Notes: a model not told the origin generated them from the letters alone. DNA of 35,287 nt from Pseudolabrys sp. (GCA_022843325.1 JALHNV010000036.1:1-35287); one strand, 5' to 3'; counted from the first letter of the stretch, positions 1 to 6,965 are shown. Numbers and translations: made by a program.

Positions 1-254
1 AACTACCGCTTCAATCTGTTCTAGGCCATCTTCATCGCAATGCCCCGGCCCGGCTGATCGCCGGGCTTGGGGTATTTGCGTTCAGCTTTCGGTCGGCAGC
101 CCGGCTTCTTTCCAGGCGAGAATGTTGGTACCCCTAAGTTGTTGTTCTTTATAGGGGCTAAACATGTCTCGGACCCTGAACGATCAAGCAACATCAACCT
201 ATAACTGCACCAAAACTGCCCCACGCGGGGCGGTCATTCACTGGGGCTGCCCGC
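1..254. other. Left edge, no confident gene
   Basis: I see no convincing gene here. A minus-strand reading frame of 67 codons exists (21-224), but its only start is a GTG inside a small hairpin (218-231, stem GCCCC/GGGGC, loop ACGC). On the minus strand that hairpin is followed by AGTTTTG, so it may be a weak terminator for minus-strand transcription. The predicted product resembles nothing I recognise. The stretch may be the remains of a neighbouring gene whose body lies outside the window. Confidence 0.4.
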
Positions 255-386
255 ATGAACGCACGCGACATCACCCGAGCCATCAAGCGCGCTGAGCGCC
301 AGCTTGCGGAGTTGAGGGCTGAAAGGCGCAAGCTCGTCCGCCGGGCAAAGGCGAGAGCGAAGCGTGCAGCGGTACGGAGCGGTTAA
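255..386 (+). CDS. Small very basic helical protein
   Basis: A 43-residue ORF from ATG 255. It is almost entirely charged, with a heptad-like pattern (AIKRAERQLAELRAERRKL) and an Arg/Lys-rich C-terminus, so a short basic helix or coiled coil is expected. No family is recognised. It opens the plus-strand accessory run and is followed 80 bases later by the zinc-finger gene. The ribosome site is poor (GGGGC upstream), which lowers confidence. The charged, low-complexity composition could also arise by chance in GC-rich DNA. Confidence 0.45.
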   Translation: MNARDITRAIKRAERQLAELRAERRKLVRRAKARAKRAAVRSG

Positions 387-465
387 GCGTGTCGTCAATT
401 CGATCAAGGGCATAGGGCCTCAGAGAACGGTTAAAGAACCGTTAGGCGCGGCAGGGAGCGGACAG

Positions 466-897
466 ATGACGGTACGGCAGCATTTTTTGAATGGCACATG
501 GTTTGTGTTTTCCGACTGCATCACCTGCGGTGTGCCCTATTCCGTGCCCAAGAGCTTGTGGGACAAGCAGCGCCAATCAGGCGGCTTCCACCATTGCCCA
601 AACGGGCACTCCCAGGGATGGAATAGAGAGGCCTCCGAGGATGAAAGGGTCCGCCGGGAACGAGACCGTCTGAAGCAAGACGCGGCGCGTCTGGCAGACG
701 AGATCGCCGCCCAGCGGGCGCGGGCTGAGAAAGCCGAGGCTGCCACGAAGCGCCTCAAGAAGCGCACGGCGGCCGGAACGTGCCCGTGCTGCCAGCGCAC
801 GTTTTCGAACATGGCTGAGCACATGAAGCATCAGCACCCGGAATTTGTCTGTGAGACCGGGGCGAAGATTGTCCCGCTCAAGCGGGTCGCGCGCTAA
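466..897 (+). CDS. Phage zinc-finger and coiled-coil protein
   Basis: A 143-residue protein beginning MTVRQHFLNGTW. The ATG at 466 is preferred over the upstream frame opening at 364 because a purine-rich GGGAGCGG lies just ahead of it and the upstream extension is unlike protein. An N-terminal CITCGVPY cysteine pair followed by HHCPNGHSQGW forms one putative zinc site. A charged coiled coil of about 60 residues follows. The C-terminal CPCCQRTF-x5-HMKHQHP motif is a C2H2-like finger. The architecture (zinc ribbon, coiled coil, CPCC finger) is one I recall from many rhizobial and other alphaproteobacterial prophages, always without known function. A nucleic-acid or protein-binding role is inference only. 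Confidence 0.8.
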   Translation: MTVRQHFLNGTWFVFSDCITCGVPYSVPKSLWDKQRQSGGFHHCPNGHSQGWNREASEDERVRRERDRLKQDAARLADEIAAQRARAEKAEAATKRLKKRTAAGTCPCCQRTFSNMAEHMKHQHPEFVCETGAKIVPLKRVAR

Positions 898-901
898 CGC
901 C

Positions 902-1621
902 ATGACAACGCAAATGGAGGGACTGCGGGTGGACTACAAGGCAAGGGCAGCGCTGGAGCGTGTCCGCAAGGCGCTAATGATGCGTGACGCTGGCTATGAC
1001 GCGGCACCGGACGCTGAAGATTGCGCGCTGTTGGTCGCCGCCCTCACCCCTCCCGCTGAGCGGGAGTCGCTGCAAGGCATGATTGCGGCTATCTACGCGG
1101 GCCTTGACGCCGATGATCGTGCATTCGTTGACTGCCAATGGCGTGAGTACCGTCGTGCAGAGTTTTCCGCCACCCCTCCCGTTGAGCCTAAGACGTTCCC
1201 GAACTACAATCTGACCGGCCTCGGTGGCGAATGCACGAACGCCCTGCCGACAGCGCCAGCAATCCTGTCCGATCTGGCTCCGCTGTACGCCACCCCTCCC
1301 GCTGAGACGGGCGAGAGTGACCTTTCATACGTACCAATCGTGGGCGCTGGAGTGGATGCGCTTGACCGTCGCGATCCAGAGGCAATGGCCAAGATCAGCA
1401 AGCAACTCAAAAGCTGGAAATGTTGGCCCACCACCCCTCCCGCACAAGCGGAGATAGGGGAGGAAGAGCTTGCTCGCATTGTCTACGAGACGTTTCCCGC
1501 CGAATACAAATCGACGATGACCGGCGACACTCGCGAGTTGAGTTGGGACGAAGCTTTCGAACGCCAGAAGAACGGTCACTACTACGTAGCCCGCGCCATC
1601 CTCGCAAAAATCCGCCGCTGA
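902..1621 (+). CDS. Modular phage protein with ATPPAE linkers
   Basis: A 239-residue protein from ATG 902, with a second possible start at 914. It starts 5 bases after the zinc-finger gene. Segments of about 40 residues are separated by the same linker, LTPPAE, ATPPVE, ATPPAE and TTPPAQ, encoded by near-identical DNA (CACCCCTCCCGCTGAG) at 1045, 1171, 1291 and 1432. The spacings are 126, 120 and 141 bases, all multiples of three. The last module contains DTRELSWDEAFERQKNGHYYVARAILAKIR, written here only to show its Trp- and Tyr-rich character. I recognise no domain of known function. The repeated linker DNA looks suited to in-frame module exchange by recombination, which is inference. Confidence 0.7.
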   Translation: MTTQMEGLRVDYKARAALERVRKALMMRDAGYDAAPDAEDCALLVAALTPPAERESLQGMIAAIYAGLDADDRAFVDCQWREYRRAEFSATPPVEPKTFPNYNLTGLGGECTNALPTAPAILSDLAPLYATPPAETGESDLSYVPIVGAGVDALDRRDPEAMAKISKQLKSWKCWPTTPPAQAEIGEEELARIVYETFPAEYKSTMTGDTRELSWDEAFERQKNGHYYVARAILAKIRR

Positions 1622-1637
1622 TGTGTGCGAAAGGCGA

Positions 1638-1973
1638 ATGACGGTGACCGAAACAGGATCAAAACCCATGAAGCATGGCGACAAGTTCAAGGCGGACGGG
1701 GAGCGTAATCGGTATACCGTGATGGCGGCAAACGATCGGTTCAGCATCATGGTCAAGCCATTCGCCCCCAAGAAAACCTACATCTACACGATCGCGGACC
1801 TGGAGCTTGGGGTTCGCGGTCCTTGCGACTTGATATTCGGACCGCCCTACGCCCTAGACACTCAGGACGGCGCGCGGCTCGCCATGGAGATGCTGACTAA
1901 CGGCGAGATGTCGGTAAGCCGACGAAATTGCGTGTCGCTGACAGATGCAGAGCGGTCGCAACTGAACGTCTAG
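1638..1973 (+). CDS. Conserved phage hypothetical protein
   Basis: A 111-residue protein. The ATG at 1638 follows AAAGGCGA, a good ribosome site. A further in-frame ATG at 1669 (MKHGDKFKADGERNRY) may be the true start, because similarity to other small rhizobial phage proteins appears to begin there. The body has a compact alternating pattern (RYTVMAANDRFSIMVKPF, then YIYTIADLELGVRGPCDLIF) that suggests a small beta-rich fold, and ends in a helical EMLTNGEM segment. No catalytic motif is visible. Function is unknown. It overlaps nothing and is followed 26 bases later by the next small gene, so it belongs to the same run. Confidence 0.65.
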   Translation: MTVTETGSKPMKHGDKFKADGERNRYTVMAANDRFSIMVKPFAPKKTYIYTIADLELGVRGPCDLIFGPPYALDTQDGARLAMEMLTNGEMSVSRRNCVSLTDAERSQLNV

Positions 1974-1999
1974 CCTTTCTCATGCACAAGGGGCCTACG

Positions 2000-2311
2000 A
2001 TGGCACGCCCGCTGAAAAAGACCTACGACCCTGCCAACCCGTTCGTTGTTGAGCGGCACGATCAGGACGACGGCTCAATAGTTTATGAAATTTGGGATCA
2101 TCGTCCAGACAGCTACCGGTGCGTCTGTATTTGTTCCGAGGACTTCGTCGATGAGGACTTGGAAATGGACGAGCCCGGCGACCGGGGCCAGACCAAGAAA
2201 GACGCCGACATGATCGCAACATCGCTGAACATGATTTTCAGCCAACGCGAGTTCAAGTCGGCCAAGCTGCGCGCCATCCCATGTGCAGCATTAAAGAACA
2301 GAGAAGGATAG
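2000..2311 (+). CDS. Hypothetical acidic phage protein
   Basis: A 103-residue protein from ATG 2000, preceded by AAGGGGCC at suitable spacing; the longer upstream frame is not supported. It is acidic in the middle (DEDLEMDEPGD) and basic at the N-terminus (MARPLKKTYDP). It has a Cys pair in YRCVCICSED and a helical C-terminal half (ADMIATSLNMIFSQREF). This pattern resembles small phage proteins carrying a trailing helix, but I assign no family. The next gene starts 3 bases after its stop, which suggests translational coupling. Confidence 0.6.
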   Translation: MARPLKKTYDPANPFVVERHDQDDGSIVYEIWDHRPDSYRCVCICSEDFVDEDLEMDEPGDRGQTKKDADMIATSLNMIFSQREFKSAKLRAIPCAALKNREG

Positions 2312-2314
2312 CCG

Positions 2315-2527
2315 ATGAACACGACATTTGAAGCCGTTGCCAAGACGCATGAGAAATATGCCGCCGATCTTGAAGCTTGCATTCCCAAGATGCCGCCTTC
2401 CTCGAAGGCTGCGATCTTGCGCGAAGTTGCGCACCATCTGGAATGCGCAGCGAGGATGCGGGGCAGCGCCCTGCTTCCGCTATCGATAGCGAAACAGCGC
2501 AGCTTGGCGCGCGAGCGTTGGCGTTGA
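2315..2527 (+). CDS. Small helical hypothetical protein
   Basis: A 70-residue, mostly helical protein starting at ATG 2315, with GAGAAGGAT as ribosome site 6 bases ahead. It contains two His residues (VAHHLECAARM) and a basic tail. No known family is recognised and no membrane segment is visible. It lies between two other small genes in the plus-strand accessory run and is probably cotranscribed with them. Confidence 0.55.
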   Translation: MNTTFEAVAKTHEKYAADLEACIPKMPPSSKAAILREVAHHLECAARMRGSALLPLSIAKQRSLARERWR

Positions 2528-2563
2528 TGGGCCGAAAACTCAAACCGATAGGAGCGCGATACG

Positions 2564-2695
2564 ATGTATAATCTCCCCGACCTTACGCCGATTTTCTATC
2601 TCGCAATGGTGGGTGTAGTCGCCATCGGCTTGACCATTGTCGCAGGCATTGGCTTCGCCATCTGGTTCGCGATCAACCACGTGCAGATTGTGTGA
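2564..2695 (+). CDS. Small single-pass membrane protein
   Basis: A 43-residue ORF, too short for many gene finders. ATG 2564 is preceded by AGGAG. The sequence is a short polar N-terminus followed by a hydrophobic stretch of about 25 residues (FYLAMVGVVAIGLTIVAGIG and onward), so it should sit in the inner membrane. Its stop overlaps the start of the next gene (TGATG), which supports both genes being real. Such tiny membrane proteins in phage accessory regions may act in exclusion or lysis control, but nothing here shows which. Confidence 0.6.
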   Translation: MYNLPDLTPIFYLAMVGVVAIGLTIVAGIGFAIWFAINHVQIV

Positions 2696-2856
2696 TGCCC
2701 ACCTTTCCGAAGGTTTGCAGTCACGGAGTGCCGCTTGCTGACAAGTTCTGCCGTGGCTGTAGCCTCGTCTGGTGCCGCGAACAGCTAAAATTTGCAGAAC
2801 GGAATGTTGAGCGGTTCAAGGCCGAGATTATCGAACTCGAAAAATCCGCCGTTTAG
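2695..2856 (+). CDS. Small Cys-rich, probably zinc-binding protein
   Basis: A 53-residue ORF whose ATG overlaps the stop of the upstream membrane-protein gene (TGATG). The N-terminal half carries C-S-H, then KFCRGC and WC, a cysteine/histidine spacing that fits one zinc site. The C-terminal half is a charged helix (FAERNVERFKAEIIELEK). The layout resembles small zinc-ribbon phage proteins. The function is unknown. The next gene begins 16 bases downstream after a strong GGAGAGGAAAAG ribosome site. Confidence 0.6.
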   Translation: MPTFPKVCSHGVPLADKFCRGCSLVWCREQLKFAERNVERFKAEIIELEKSAV

Positions 2857-2871
2857 GAGAGGAAAAGAAAA

Positions 2872-3147
2872 ATGACCGACCCAAAGTACATGCGCCCCGG
2901 TCTCGACTTTGCCAGGGGCAAGGCTGTCGAAGAGCTGGGCGAGCTGCAAGCGGCGCTCGGTAAATCCATTCGCTGGGGGTGGACCAGCGTCAACCCTGAA
3001 CTGCCTGCGCACGAGCAAGAAACCAACGTCAGGTGGGTGCTGCGAGAAATTGATGATGTTGTGGGCGCTCTCGCCAACCTTAAGCGGGAACTGGCGCTCA
3101 ACATCCTGAACGTCGATCCACGCGACACCATGCTCGAACGCCGTTGA
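2872..3147 (+). CDS. MazG-like all-alpha NTP hydrolase fold
   Basis: A 91-residue protein from ATG 2872 with a strong purine-rich ribosome site. It has the pattern of all-alpha NTP pyrophosphohydrolases: a first helix with EELGEL (E-x-x-E-type metal ligands), then a later helix with LREIDDVVGAL (E-x-x-D). Between them lies the segment SIRWGWTSVNPELP, which I recall from related phage proteins. If active, it would hydrolyse a nucleoside triphosphate, as phage MazG-like proteins are proposed to do to modified nucleotides or alarmones. The protein is shorter than classical MazG (about 100 residues per domain), and the catalytic set is inferred only from spacing. Confidence 0.6.
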   Translation: MTDPKYMRPGLDFARGKAVEELGELQAALGKSIRWGWTSVNPELPAHEQETNVRWVLREIDDVVGALANLKRELALNILNVDPRDTMLERR

Positions 3148-3163
3148 GGGGTGGATAGCATCA

Positions 3164-3427
3164 ATGACCAACGAACCCGACTTCACGCCTATTGTCGTTC
3201 CCTCTTTGGAGGATGCCGCGACAGATATTCAGACGCGGGCAAAGCGGCTGATGAACCGCGAGAACACTGATTTCCTCGGTCGAATGTCAGAGGCGATGAT
3301 GGAAGCCGAAGTCGCCATCGACGAAAACGACATCGAGGAATACCGCGAACTCATGCTTGAGTTGGCCGCGCTTGCAATGGCCCAGGCCGCAATCAGCAGC
3401 GTGCCGGGGATGACTCTGCAACGCTGA
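3164..3427 (+). CDS. Small acidic helical hypothetical protein
   Basis: An 87-residue protein. ATG 3164 follows GAGGGGTGG at rather long spacing. Composition is strongly acidic and helical (MSEAMMEAEVAIDENDIEEYRELMLELAALAMAQ in pieces), with no Cys and no membrane segment. It lies 16 bases after the MazG-like gene and 16 before the next, so it is part of a tightly packed group. I recognise no family. Confidence 0.55.
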   Translation: MTNEPDFTPIVVPSLEDAATDIQTRAKRLMNRENTDFLGRMSEAMMEAEVAIDENDIEEYRELMLELAALAMAQAAISSVPGMTLQR

Positions 3428-3443
3428 AGAGGGGAAAAGGAAA

Positions 3444-3734
3444 ATGACTACAAGAGCCGACCGAGCCATCGCTGCATTGCGGGAGCCGGATTATACCTTG
3501 GCCCGTGTCCCGAACACGATCCGACAATCTATAGCTGAGGTTATAGAAGACCAGGCCACAGCCATTGAGCGCGCCTACGGCATCCTCTGGCGGATGCCAG
3601 ACGCCGCCACCGGTCACGCTCGCAAGTTGCTCTTGGAGTCTATCGACAAAGACGGCCAGAGGCGTGGCATCGAATACGCCACCAAGATATTCGGCCCCAC
3701 CACGGAACAAGAAATCTTGGCGCGTTCGCCTTGA
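3444..3734 (+). CDS. Small helical hypothetical protein
   Basis: A 96-residue protein starting at ATG 3444 behind a strong AGAGGGGAAAAGGA ribosome site. It is predicted all-helical, with charged and hydrophobic residues alternating (RADRAIAALREPDYTLARV, IAEVIEDQATAIERAYGIL). No cysteine cluster, signal peptide or catalytic motif is visible. It has no recognised family. Its leader resembles those of the genes at 2872, 4347 and 4558, suggesting similar, high translation across this run. Confidence 0.6.
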   Translation: MTTRADRAIAALREPDYTLARVPNTIRQSIAEVIEDQATAIERAYGILWRMPDAATGHARKLLLESIDKDGQRRGIEYATKIFGPTTEQEILARSP

Positions 3735-3754
3735 TGACGCGGGAACGCTAACAA

Positions 3755-4318
3755 ATGTCAGACGCCGAGATTGAACCGCATCAACTTGCATGGCTCCGAG
3801 AACGGGCAGAAAATAGAAGGCATTCTTGGCAGACGCACGAACGGAAAATGAAAATGGCGAACTACAAAAAACGACCGGTCGATGAACGCGGGTGGAGGGT
3901 GCCAAACGAAGGCACTATCGCTCGGCAGGTATACGATCTGCTTGTGGAAGGATTGGGCTCGACGGAAATTGCCGAACGTCTTGGCGAGGTAAAACGCGCA
4001 AACATCGTGTCTTACGTGTGGGGGATCAAAAACCCAACATCTCAGAATGCCGTGGCGGAGCGCCAGCGCCTCAAAAATCGCAAACCTAAGATAAAGCCAG
4101 CCCCACCTTATCTCAGGGTTGGGGAAAGAGTATGCCACAGCAACCATTTCCACGCGACGTATGGCCCTGCGCTGCGTCGAGGTCTGGGTGGTGTAATCAC
4201 AAGGGTATACAAAAATACTCGATGGGTTCTTTGGGATGGCAGCGAAGAGCCTTCGCAGTGGAGCGTCGGGTTCTTGGAACCAATCGCAACAGTCACCGAT
4301 ACAGTTGAGGGCGATTAG
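3755..4318 (+). CDS. Putative HTH protein with SH3-like tail
   Basis: A 187-residue protein from ATG 3755; internal ATGs at 3848 and 3854 (MANYKKRPVDERGW) are alternatives with comparable ribosome sites. Around residues 56-95 the sequence TIARQVYDLLVEGLGSTEIA, then ERLG, KRANIVSYVWGIKNP reads like a helix-turn-helix of the kind that recognises DNA. The C-terminal part (VGERVCHSNHF, then GLGGVITRVYKNTRWVLWDG) is beta-rich and resembles an SH3-like barrel. A DNA-binding role is inference. It is the longest gene in this part of the accessory run. Confidence 0.55.
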   Translation: MSDAEIEPHQLAWLRERAENRRHSWQTHERKMKMANYKKRPVDERGWRVPNEGTIARQVYDLLVEGLGSTEIAERLGEVKRANIVSYVWGIKNPTSQNAVAERQRLKNRKPKIKPAPPYLRVGERVCHSNHFHATYGPALRRGLGGVITRVYKNTRWVLWDGSEEPSQWSVGFLEPIATVTDTVEGD

Positions 4319-4346
4319 CGCATATGCGCCCGAAAGGAGAATGACG

Positions 4347-4529
4347 ATGGGAATGACGAACAACTTCGGGCCGGATGGCTCAGAGAGCAACCCGATCAAG
4401 GTCCAGCACGAGACCCCAAGAGCGGCGGAAGGGCTTGAATACGGCGAGCGGCCATACTTGTGGGTCATCACACCAAGTGGCCAGCGGGTGAAGTGCTACC
4501 GCTCATACTCCGACTACTGCGACGATTGA
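4347..4529 (+). CDS. Small hypothetical protein
   Basis: A 60-residue protein. ATG 4347 is chosen rather than 4341 because AAAGGAGA then sits 7 bases upstream. The same leader recurs before 4558. The product is polar with a short beta-like C-terminus (PYLWVITPSGQRVKCYRSYS). It has no recognised domain. Confidence 0.55.
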   Translation: MGMTNNFGPDGSESNPIKVQHETPRAAEGLEYGERPYLWVITPSGQRVKCYRSYSDYCDD

Positions 4530-4557
4530 TATAGATGGCCAGAAAAGGAGAATGACG

Positions 4558-4728
4558 ATGAACTGGGAAGAAGTAGTCGACAAACTTCGGGCGACAGCGG
4601 ACCAGCACGCCACTGACGCCCAGACCGAACTTTTACGCGGCAACAAAAACAATGCGGAGCGCAGCCACAACCTATCCGAAATATTCTATGGGATGATGGC
4701 TGCCTTCGAGGCGGGCCTGGAAAAGTAG
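4558..4728 (+). CDS. Small hypothetical protein
   Basis: A 56-residue ORF (MNWEEVVDKLRATADQHATD and onward), mostly helical, ending FYGMMAAFEAGLEK. It has the same AAAGGAGAATGACGATG leader as the preceding gene, so the ATG at 4558 is preferred over 4552. No family is recognised. It lies in the expected place for a real gene within the packed plus-strand run. Confidence 0.55.
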   Translation: MNWEEVVDKLRATADQHATDAQTELLRGNKNNAERSHNLSEIFYGMMAAFEAGLEK

Positions 4729-4766
4729 GCCCTTATCGTGTCGATAGCAACAATGGAGAGCCCCCG

Positions 4767-4979
4767 ATGGCTGAATACCATGAATGTGAGTCTCGCCATT
4801 CCTGCGACGAAGTGCGCGATGAGTTAGACGAGGCTCGCAAAGAAATCGCGAGTTTGACCTCCGAATTATCTGAATGGCGCTGGGGTTACCGTCGCTCTGG
4901 AATCCACCCGATTTGTTCGGTGTGCGCTGCGGAAATAAAGCGCGGTATTAATCAGCAGTCAACACCGCAGAAGGACTAG
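4767..4979 (+). CDS. Small coiled-coil protein with CxxC
   Basis: A 70-residue protein with GGAGAG ahead of ATG 4767. The N-terminus has two Cys (HECESRHSC), then a coiled coil (DEVRDELDEARKEIASLTSE) and a C-terminal CSVC pair, so a zinc site formed by the two ends is possible. Function unknown. The next gene begins 5 bases after its stop region. Confidence 0.55.
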   Translation: MAEYHECESRHSCDEVRDELDEARKEIASLTSELSEWRWGYRRSGIHPICSVCAAEIKRGINQQSTPQKD

Positions 4980-4983
4980 GGCA

Positions 4984-5157
4984 ATGTGGGACCAGGAAAT
5001 CACAAAGATGAGTGACGGGACCTATACGATCAATTTTCAACCGTGGACGGAAAAGCTAGTGCACGGCGTTCCGACACTGGAGATGGCGGAGGCCATTTGC
5101 GAGATGACGGACGACGCTATGCGGGACTACGCAAGCAACGCCATGTGCGAGGACTAG
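4984..5157 (+). CDS. Small acidic hypothetical protein
   Basis: A 57-residue ORF from ATG 4984, placed directly after the previous stop; its ribosome site (AGAAGGACTAGGG) overlaps the end of the preceding gene, which suggests coupling. The product is acidic (EMAEAICEMTDDAMRDYASN) with a short beta-like N-terminus (GTYTINFQPW). No family is recognised. Confidence 0.55.
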   Translation: MWDQEITKMSDGTYTINFQPWTEKLVHGVPTLEMAEAICEMTDDAMRDYASNAMCED

Positions 5158-5227
5158 GCCACGGAGTTTTCTTTACATCACATCAGCGGCGGAAAATTGG
5201 ATATAGTTGAGCGAGAAAGGCTAGCCG

Positions 5228-5668
5228 ATGGCGACTCTCTACAACCGTGCAACGCCTTCGCAGCGTCGTGTCTTGCGGATCGTCGAGGGCGCGATTAAGA
5301 ATGCTTGCGATGCTCACCCGCGTCAGCATGTCGATACGAAATTCGCCCGCTCTATCGCCAAGCGGGCAGCAGGGACAATTTCGGCGCAGTGGCCGGAATT
5401 GTTGGCGGCGAAAATGCCGTCAGATCGGGCTATGTCTCAACTGACGAAGAATGGTCCGGCGTCGTCTAACCCGTTCAAGGCGCGCAAAGGGGGTCGGCCC
5501 ATTGCTGGGAGCCGATCCCCATTCAAATTACTGTACACGCGGCTCGGCCTAATGGCCGGATGGGCGCGGAAGGCAGGGCACGAAGGCCGCGCCGCCGCGT
5601 TTGTAGACGCCTTGCGCGTGATAGCCTCTGTTGAGACAGAGTTGCGCGGTGACGAGATTAAGGAATAG
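5228..5668 (+). CDS. Hypothetical basic phage protein
   Basis: A 146-residue protein, last in the plus-strand accessory run. ATG 5228 is preceded by GAGAAAGG. It is basic in the first 110 residues (SQRRVLRIVEGAIKNACDAH, SIAKRAAGTI, FKARKGGRPIAG) and helical at the C-terminus (GRAAAFVDALRVIASVETEL). I do not recognise it. Its stop codon (TAG, 5666-5668) overlaps the first two bases of the tRNA-Gln gene, so gene and tRNA are probably on one transcript and the tRNA must be cut out by host RNases. Confidence 0.65.
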   Translation: MATLYNRATPSQRRVLRIVEGAIKNACDAHPRQHVDTKFARSIAKRAAGTISAQWPELLAAKMPSDRAMSQLTKNGPASSNPFKARKGGRPIAGSRSPFKLLYTRLGLMAGWARKAGHEGRAAAFVDALRVIASVETELRGDEIKE

Positions 5669-5742
5669 GCGCGTGGCGCAGTTGGTAGCGCAGCGGACTT
5701 TGACTCCGAAGGTCGGAGGTTCGAACCCTCCCGCGCCTGCCA
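5667..5742 (+). tRNA. tRNA-Gln (anticodon TTG), with encoded CCA
   Basis: A complete 76-base cloverleaf: acceptor AGGCGCG/CGCGCCT, D stem GCGC/GCGC with loop AGTTGGTA, anticodon loop CTTTGAC (anticodon TTG), T arm GGAGG-TTCGAAC-CCTCC, discriminator G and an encoded CCA. The anticodon stem GCGGA/TCCGA has one mismatch at its base (27-43). It reads CAA (and by wobble CAG) codons. It lies at the convergent junction between the accessory run and the lysis genes, surrounded by phage genes, so it is a phage-borne tRNA rather than an occupied attachment site. Confidence 0.95.
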
Positions 5743-5765
5743 TTAACGCTCTTGGGCAATGAGGG

Positions 5766-6098
5766 CTAGACGCCCGGCGGGGGAGCCCAGAAGCACTTGA
5801 GATTATCCGGCGTCGGGAAGCACGCATGATACTCCCCGTCAGGGCTAGGCCTGACCTCCGCCTGCGGAACGTGGAATTTGTCGTCCACCAGGTAGCCACC
5901 AGAGACGACCTTGACCCGGCTGGCGTCGATTGGCTTGCAGTCTAGGTCGCTGCAGCATTCCCACGGATAAAAACTGTGCGCCTTGGCCTCGTGGACGTAG
6001 GCCACGGCAGCGACGGCCAAACAAATTACAGCCGCAACTATTAGGCCATAGGTCAGCCTGCCGAGACAGGCTGATGCCTCCCGCCAATCCATGATCAT
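5766..6098 (-). CDS. Exported/anchored conserved phage protein
   Basis: A 110-residue protein, last gene of the late operon. Residues 17-38 (LIVAAVICLAVAAVAYVHEA) form a signal anchor or signal peptide. The following region HSFYPWECCSDLDCKPIDAS contains three Cys that could form disulfides in the periplasm, and the C-terminus is beta-like. The HSWY/HSFYPxECCS motif is one I recall from many alphaproteobacterial phage and chromosomal proteins of unknown function. Its ATG overlaps the stop of the upstream gene (ATGA). A periplasmic role late in infection is inference from the location beside holin and endolysin. Confidence 0.75.
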   Translation of the reverse strand: MIMDWREASACLGRLTYGLIVAAVICLAVAAVAYVHEAKAHSFYPWECCSDLDCKPIDASRVKVVSGGYLVDDKFHVPQAEVRPSPDGEYHACFPTPDNLKCFWAPPPGV

Positions 6099-6562
6099 AG
6101 CCCGGCCATCCTGCTTCCATGCGGATCGACCACGCGGAAGCCTGCCAGGGACCTGACGTGAATCCGGGTGCGCCCCTGCCCGCTGTTCGGGTCGTAAGCC
6201 AGCACCCGTCCGTTCTCCCGGACCTCCTTGATGACGAACACGTGCCCCTTGCGAGCTGCGACCATGCCGGATGCGGGAGCCGTTCTGGGAAAGCGCAGCC
6301 AGTTCGCCGCGAGGTTTAGTTCAGGCTTGATCCGTCCGAATATCTTGATGCTCGTCGCGCACCCGCAGTACTGACGAGGGCAGCCAGCCGGACGACCTCC
6401 GACGATGCCCGTGGCGACTCCAGAGTGAGCCGTGGTGCGCTTAATCTGCCCGGGGCATGTCTGCCTGTAGGTCTGATCGGCAGCGCAATAGGTGAGCGCC
6501 TGAGCGGGATTAGCGGCCATGAAAAACGCGCACGCGAAAGCCGCCGCAAGAATGCGGGCCAT
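6095..6562 (-). CDS. Secreted Cys-rich, CHAP-like conserved protein
   Basis: A 155-residue protein. The ATG at 6562 is chosen because AGGAGG lies just upstream and it opens a clear signal peptide (MARILAAAFACAFFMAANPA, cleaved near QALT). The mature part has GRPAGCPRQYCGCATSIKIF, LNLAANWLRFPR and a C-terminal strand pattern (KGHVFVIKEV, GRVLAYDPNSG). The Cys plus GHVFVI arrangement recalls CHAP/NlpC-like folds, but no sure Cys-His catalytic pair can be named. Close relatives are common in Rhizobiales genomes and phages. It lies in the lysis region and overlaps the next gene by 4 bases. Confidence 0.75.
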   Translation of the reverse strand: MARILAAAFACAFFMAANPAQALTYCAADQTYRQTCPGQIKRTTAHSGVATGIVGGRPAGCPRQYCGCATSIKIFGRIKPELNLAANWLRFPRTAPASGMVAARKGHVFVIKEVRENGRVLAYDPNSGQGRTRIHVRSLAGFRVVDPHGSRMAGL

Positions 6563-6587
6563 GGGGCCTCCTAGGTTTTGAGGATTG

Positions 6588-6965
6588 CTACCGCAGGAAA
6601 TCGCGGATGACGGCCTTGGCTTGATCGAGGTGCGTAATGCCAAGCCAGATCAAATTGATTGCGCCGGTCACTACAGCCGTCACGACCACGACGGCGACCG
6701 ACACCTGAGTTCGGAAGGCGGTCATCTTGGACACGTTCGGCTCAAGAACGCCCAGCCGCTTGGCGACAGCGGCGGCATTTGCTGCGGCAGCCGCAGCTTC
6801 CGCGCTCGTCTTGCTAAGCGCGGTTTGCACTTCATGCAGATTGACCGCCGCCCGCGCCTGCTCTGAGATAATCATCTGGTTTTGGCCGCCGATACGGCCG
6901 ATTTCTTGGTAAATGTCCACCAACAGGGTGTGTTCGGATTTCCCGGTCACGTCAGATGCCCCCAT
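6588..6965 (-). CDS. Coiled-coil protein with C-terminal TM segment
   Basis: A 125-residue protein: an N-terminal helical region, an Ala-rich coiled coil (SKTSAEAAAAAANAAAVAKR), then a membrane segment near residues 88-110 (VSVAVVVVTAVVTGAINLIW) and a short tail. The layout resembles DUF1515-type phage membrane proteins found near lysis genes, and could be a holin accessory or spanin-like factor. A 19-codon frame with a better ribosome site (AAGAAGGGG, ATG 7006, stop 6947-6949) overlaps this start in another frame. It may be a leader peptide or indicate a start I have misjudged. Confidence 0.65.
   Translation of the reverse strand: MGASDVTGKSEHTLLVDIYQEIGRIGGQNQMIISEQARAAVNLHEVQTALSKTSAEAAAAAANAAAVAKRLGVLEPNVSKMTAFRTQVSVAVVVVTAVVTGAINLIWLGITHLDQAKAVIRDFLR

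Noticed and set aside
21..224. 67-codon minus-strand frame at the left edge
   Set aside because: Its start lies inside a hairpin, it has no ribosome site and the sequence resembles no protein I know.
5667..5742. tRNA as prophage attachment site
   Set aside because: Phage genes lie on both sides, and no integrase or second tRNA-end copy is visible in the window.
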